Notes under the pieces: generated by a model | What the model was told of the DNA's origin: nothing | Database searches by the model: none | The model's input: only the letters and a program-made list of their open reading frames with translations | Part shown: in pieces, positions 58,837-64,000 of the stretch | How the letters are laid out: every line of letters begins with the position of its first letter | Position numbering within the stretch: position 1 is the stretch's first letter | Translations under genes and position numbers: made by a program | Source: Dipteronia dyeriana | Lineage: Eukaryota > Streptophyta > Magnoliopsida > Sapindales > Sapindaceae | Assembly (NCBI GenBank): GCA_032871835.1 | Contig: CM065301.1 | Span: 78,834,069-78,898,068, forward strand | Length of the DNA: 64,000 nt | Direction of reading: 5' to 3'

Positions 58837-61709
58837 AAAACTTATCTCAAACAAAATAAATTTCTCTCTCTATTTTTTCCGGCTCGTCATAAGTACTAAG
58901 TTTTTATTGCTATCAAGTATCTATATATGCATTATGAACTACGCATATTAACTCAATTCTAATAATCTTTTATTCATAAAGTTATCTAGAAATCACACAG
59001 TTTGGTTTGAAAATGTAGAAAAAAAATACGTACCCTTGGTGAATCGGAATTCGATGTATATTTATATCTTAAAAAAAATAAAATTGAATTTAGGTGCTTA
59101 AACAATACAGAAAGAACATAATACACACTTTAATTAATAGCTAATCCCAATATCCCATGAAATAATTAATTAAATATAGAGAAAATGCGAAGCACAAAAG
59201 CAGGCAGGCTCGCACTGAACATGTGAAGAGTGGTTTATAAGCATGTAACATGCCACGATTTTTTTATTAATGAAACGTGTATCTCGAGAGCACTGCACAA
59301 CATGAAAATGCAATATCTTAAATGCATGATTTCACCACCATTAATTCATTTATAAGTTTGCTATATATATCGACATTAATTTTGACAAGAACATACATTG
59401 TAAAGGAAGATGCTATTTATGTATACTTGCATAATCATGTGTTACACATGCATATTTCCTAATTACTTACTAATTTTCTTTTTATACACAATTGATAATA
59501 AATTTAACAGTCAACAACGATAAATCTCATTCAGTCATTCTCTTTGCTGATATAAGGCTAGATATATTTTTATGGATTGTGTTAACGGGTGTTATTAAGA
59601 TATACATTAACAAGTAATATGTAATATTATTTTGGGAGTCTATGCAATTTTATTTTGTAACAAGCAACACTATATATTGTTTGTTAACATGCATTGCCTG
59701 AACACAATCCATATTTTATTTATTGAGTTGAATCTAAAAGTCTCCTCCAAGTTTGATGCAAATCCAAAAGTAACATTAATGCTTTTTGAAATCAGATATA
59801 TAAGGTTACTATCCACGATGTGTTGTCCATTTTAACCCTTTAAGTCTTATAACTTTGTCTTAAAATGATCGTCATGGGGTTAAGGTAATAATTTTTTTTA
59901 CTCTTGAATCCAAGTATTTGTGTGTAAAAGATCTCTAACAACACAATGCAAATCGAACTTTTACGAAGATAATAATTTATTTACAAAGAATTCTAATAAT
60001 GTATTAATTATACTTGAAATGTATGTGATTATTAGCTTGGCCTCACATCACCTGCACTAAGAGGTCGGGTGTGGGTTCGAGTCTATCCTTCTCCCAATTT
60101 TCAAATTATTGTAATTTTTTGTAAAAAAAAATGTATGTGATTGTTGTGGGCCGCACGTGTTAAGGTAACTCCAAGCATGTAGAAGAAGAAGAGGCTTGGA
60201 TGGATGGATCTGTGGTTTCGTATAACTGTATAAGCTGTGCTTGTGTTGTGTCGGGTGGTTGACCTAATCAAATGACAGTTTTAAGTTTGATCTACCAAAC
60301 AACATGGAATCGCATCACCACCAAAACACCTAACAAAAAATATTAAAAGATATCAACAGATCAAAAATAGAGAAATTAATTGTAATAATATAAGCAGGAA
60401 TTGCATGGAAAACGTGAGAAAACTTGAAATAGAAAAAAATGAAGCATCACGAGCCCTGCACATGCACTTGTATTACTTGAGCCAGAGTAGGCATGAAATT
60501 AGTGGTTAAAATTGCTTCTATTAATTCAAGATCAAGATTCAATAATATTGTAATACTCTGCTCCAACACTATTGCTATTTGCTAGCTTCTTGTAATGTTT
60601 GTAGCTACCAATATTCAGTTTACAGCTCTCACCATAACTCATGCATGTTCTATGCCTCTTCTTGCTCTCATTTTGTCCTAAATGTTAAATGTTGTTGTTT
60701 TTTTCCCATTAAGGAACTCCTGTAAATAAATCGACTCTGAACATTTCAAAACAAGTCAATAAGTTGGTAGTGAATTATATTTTAACAGGCTGCAGCCACC
60801 TAGAATGTATAATTTGTTAAGTGTAATATTAAATGGTTTCACAAAAATAAGAAGAAAATAAAATCATAAAATTGAAGTAGTTAAACAAAACATCTGCGCG
60901 CTCTACTCTTTTTATTTATCTGCAGATCAATCTTTCCATGAAAATTATTGTTTTGTAATTGTGTTAGAAAATTGGGTTATCCTAATATACAAAACCAGTA
61001 ATGTGGTGGTTAATATTTATTAGATCTTATCACTGTTCAATATGGTTTGGTGGTTGAAACGTTGATTTAAACTGTCAATGTCTTATGGTTTGAGTTGCCG
61101 TTACGGGAAGTGGTCTATCAAAAACTATTAAACAACATATTAATTAGATCTTAATCCAATAAATAAAAATAAAAATAAAAATATATTAAACAAAGTTATA
61201 AGACTTTCTATCAACCACCCTGTATAGTTTTTTTTTTTTTGGATATATAGTTACTCTTCATGTATATTAATCAAGGGCTATGATAGTATAGCTATAAGGT
61301 AATTAAATTTTCATTGGCTTGAAATTTAACGATGGATAAAAGTTAATGTTTTAATAATTTTAAGAAAACAAAATTGTAAAGATTTCGTGAACCTTCTTCT
61401 CTTATAAGTTGTAACTACATACATGTATACTTATAGTTATCACAGTAGCAAAATCCATGAGCCCAAACCCTAAAAGATTTATCATATAATTTGAAGATAT
61501 ACTAGCTTTGTTATTACACTGAAACAGTTAATGAATAATTAAACGAAGATTTTTTTTTTTTCAATTTTAAAAACTCATTATTAATGAGAATTTGTATGAA
61601 CTTTTAGATTAATTACTAATAACTATTAAACTCGTTTAATTATTACATATTAGACATATTTCTTCATTAGCTCAGGTGGTGTACATATCTTATTAGGATC
61701 CAGGTCCAC
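58837..61709. other. Intergenic, mostly featureless
   Basis: AT-rich without credible genes. TTAGCTTGGCCTCACATCAC (60032) with GGTTCGAGTCT (60074-60084) looks like a plus-strand SINE head. A second possible one lies at 61040-61105 (TGGTTTGGTGGTTGAAACG then GGTTTGAGTTGCCG). Confidence 0.5.
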
Positions 61710-61714
61710 ATTGA

Positions 61715-63256
61715 GGGTGCGTTTGGCACCCAGATGGGACAAGACAGGACGGAACGGGACGGGACAAGACAGTTGTTTCATATTGTGTTTGGAATATCTG
61801 GAATAGAACCATAGACTGTACTATTATACATTTTGTATGACTGAGATATGACAGAACAAGTGATTCAAATTATCAGAATATCCTCGGTATTTATTTGATT
61901 TTATTAAATAAATATTTTTATATATCATATTTAACATTAATAATAATATTGTAATTAAAATTTATTTTTATATAGAGTTGGTTGGATTTCATATAGAATT
62001 GTATGGAATTTATTTATTTGATGGACTTATAAAAAATAGAAAATAAGGAAGAAATAAAAATAAATAAATTTTTTTTTGGAGTTTTTCCCTAGATCTTTCC
62101 ATTGTTTTTTTTCATCTTCAACCTCCATTATCCAGAATCTGTTCTGAAATCAATTAATTCCACAAATCAATTTCACAATACAAATTAATATGTTCTTAAT
62201 CAATTAATATGTTCTTACAAACCACCAACAAATCAATTCCACACAGTCAACACCAAAACACCAACAAATCGAAAACAAATTGAAAACGAATATGAAAACA
62301 ATTCGAACCAAACCCAGAAATCCAGTTTCAATCCGACCAAACCCAGAAATCAAACCAAACCCAGTCAACACCAAACCACCATTATCGTCGACCAAACCAA
62401 ACCACCGTTCACAACCAAATCCAGTCATGTTCATCTGGAAAAATTGCTCCAATTCAAAGAAATCAAACAAATCAAACAAATCAAAAACCGGTTCAATCAA
62501 AAAATTAAAACCCAGATCGCCAAACCAAAAAATCAAAAAATGACAACAAATCAAAAAATTCTCCAAAAACTAAAACCCAGATCGCCAAACCTAGATCACC
62601 AAAAAATGAAACCCAAATCGCCAACACCCCCTAAATCAAACTAAAACCTAGATCGTCAAAATTGGCCAAAAAATGAAACCCACATCGTCAACACCCCTCA
62701 ATCATCGTCAACACCAAACCTAGTTCCATCCACCATCATAACCACCACCAAATTAAACAAACCCCAGCTTCAATCAAACCTATAACAATCTCGGCGGCCT
62801 TAGTTCGGCGGTGTATGAGCGCACCGGTTCGACGGTCCTGCTTTCAATCAACACCTCAAATCGTAGCCCTGGTTCGGCGGGAGAGACTGAGATCTCTGCT
62901 CCTTGCCATCGGCCAAAGAAGAGAGAATGGAGGGAGGGAGAGAGAGAGAGAGAGAGAGAGAGAAGCGTGAGAATGAACACATAGAGAGAGAGGCGTGAAA
63001 ATGAGAGAGAATGAAGGGTTGAGTTTTATTTTATAATTTGTATTTTTGTAATTTTTGCAATATTTGAGGGTAAAAATGTCTTTTCCAGACTTGTCTCATG
63101 CATGGGACAAGTCTGCCCGAGGGTCTGAGGTGGGATAAGATTTTGTGGTTTTTATCCCACATTGTCCCGTCCCGTCCCATACTAATGGCGTGTCAAACAT
63201 GGGACATGAGAAAGTTATCTCGTCCTATCCCGTCCCATCCCACGTACCAAACGCAC
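61715..63256. mobile_element. DNA-transposon-like element with GTGCGTTTGG inverted ends
   Basis: The left end GGGTGCGTTTGGCACCCAGA and the right end (complement GTGCGTTTGGTACGTGGGA) are flanked by ATTGA (61710-61714 and 63257-63261). Both subterminal regions are dense in GGGAC/GGGACAAG words in inverted orientation (61736-61770 and 63090-63240). The interior is CA-rich (62210-62780), then has a (GA)n run (62940-62962). No transposase is visible. The superfamily is unclear, since a 5-bp duplication does not single one out. Confidence 0.7.
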
Positions 63257-63261
63257 ATTGA

Positions 63262-64000
63262 CGTTATAGAAAGGGCTTATAGGGTGGAGCAATTAAAAAA
63301 AAAAAGTCTATCGGCTTATAGGCACATAGGCACATATCAATTTTAACTAGGCCTGTGAGAGCCCAGTTCTATTGAAATTAGCACCAGCCCACAAAAAAAT
63401 GTTAGGACCCTATCTGATTGATTTTGTGATACATCATACATGCATCCAATCCATCCAACGCATTTCCTTGCAAATGACATAACTTTACATATTACTATAT
63501 TTTTATTTTTATAAACCACATACGTTGTGACGACTCCTAAAACGTTATTATACTTTTTTTTATATACTATATATCTACCCGTCTAGATTATATATATATA
63601 TATATATATACTTTGAAACTTTTGATTATCAGTAGAATTCAAACCCTTAAATTTGAAATTATTTGTCCAAATTCTAAGCTCGTCCATCTACCAGATGAAT
63701 AATGTCTAGAGGTTTTTCAACATAAGATCGCCTTGTGATGCTTTTTCCCTCTAAATTAATCCAATTTTATCCAAATATATATATATATACCAGATGAACT
63801 ACACCCTTTGTGGCACGTTATTATACTTTACGAGTGTCGTTTACAGCCAACCCATATTGCACATTTGTAATTTTACATAATTACATAGTACTACTTACTA
63901 TTTTTCTCCCGTAGACATATAATATAGATATATTTATAGTATATTAATATACATCACACATTTTTACCATATATATTATTACGATTAAAATTATGTTGCT
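63262..64000. other. Intergenic, nothing recognised
   Basis: AT-rich with (TA)n at 63590-63611. No credible frame. Confidence 0.6.

Noticed and set aside
60032..60084. tRNA gene
   Set aside because: B-box is good but there is no cloverleaf pairing or acceptor stem; it fits only a decayed SINE head.
62204..62566. 120-codon Phe/Gly-rich minus-strand frame
   Set aside because: It is the complement of the CA-rich core of the 61.7-63.3 kb element and low in complexity.

Overview
This window looks like nuclear DNA of a eudicot plant: AT-rich, intron-bearing and gene-poor, mostly transposable elements of different ages. I found three host genes. At the left edge (30-245, minus) is the first coding exon of a complex I B14/NDUFA6-like LYR protein. 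At 1335-5362 (plus) is a five-exon DUF1365 gene encoding 312 residues. At 42498-43043 (minus) is a two-exon JAZ8-like TIFY repressor of 132 residues with G-boxes upstream. The species cannot be named from the sequence alone.

Layout. 1-7.7 kb: the two left-hand genes, with a small hAT MITE in an intron of the second. 7.76-8.70 kb: a 937-bp foldback Mutator-type MITE. 9.32-26.13 kb: a three-level nest. The outer layer is a decayed hAT transposon with an 8-bp target duplication. A minus-strand Ty3/gypsy element of Tat type (9.86-22.72 kb) sits inside it and carries the lineage's antisense gene. A Harbinger-like MITE (13.55-14.69 kb) sits inside that antisense gene. 26.85-27.73 kb: a probable hAT-type MITE. 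28.85-35.74 kb: an old pol-less Ty3/gypsy relic, itself split by a 1.95-kb solo LTR (30.87-32.82 kb). 37.73-41.94 kb: a 4.2-kb element with arms of about 1.0-1.2 kb in inverted orientation (element A). 42.5-43.4 kb: the JAZ8-like gene and promoter, with a solo LTR at 43.77-44.61 kb. 48.78-57.08 kb: a Kaonashi-type Mutator-like element (element B) with two converging genes, a DUF1985/Ulp1-like cysteine protease and a MURA transposase. 57.1-64 kb: intergenic DNA with a hAT MITE (58.24-58.83 kb), a 1.5-kb inverted-terminal element (61.72-63.26 kb) and SINE-like scraps.

The most unusual material is in elements A and B. Their outermost inverted ends look related to each other. Each carries, just inside the ends, long arrays of units of about 21 bp with a shared core (CGAG, one variable base, CTTTT). 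In B the arrays sit in the 5' leader introns of the two genes. In A the array reverses orientation within each arm and so can fold back. Both look like members of one Mutator family whose subterminal minisatellites evolve quickly.

Most transposon genes are visibly broken by stop codons, frameshifts or internal deletions. The protease gene of element B is the best preserved: nearly all its splice sites are intact, and I see one frameshift, one nonsense codon and one doubtful acceptor.
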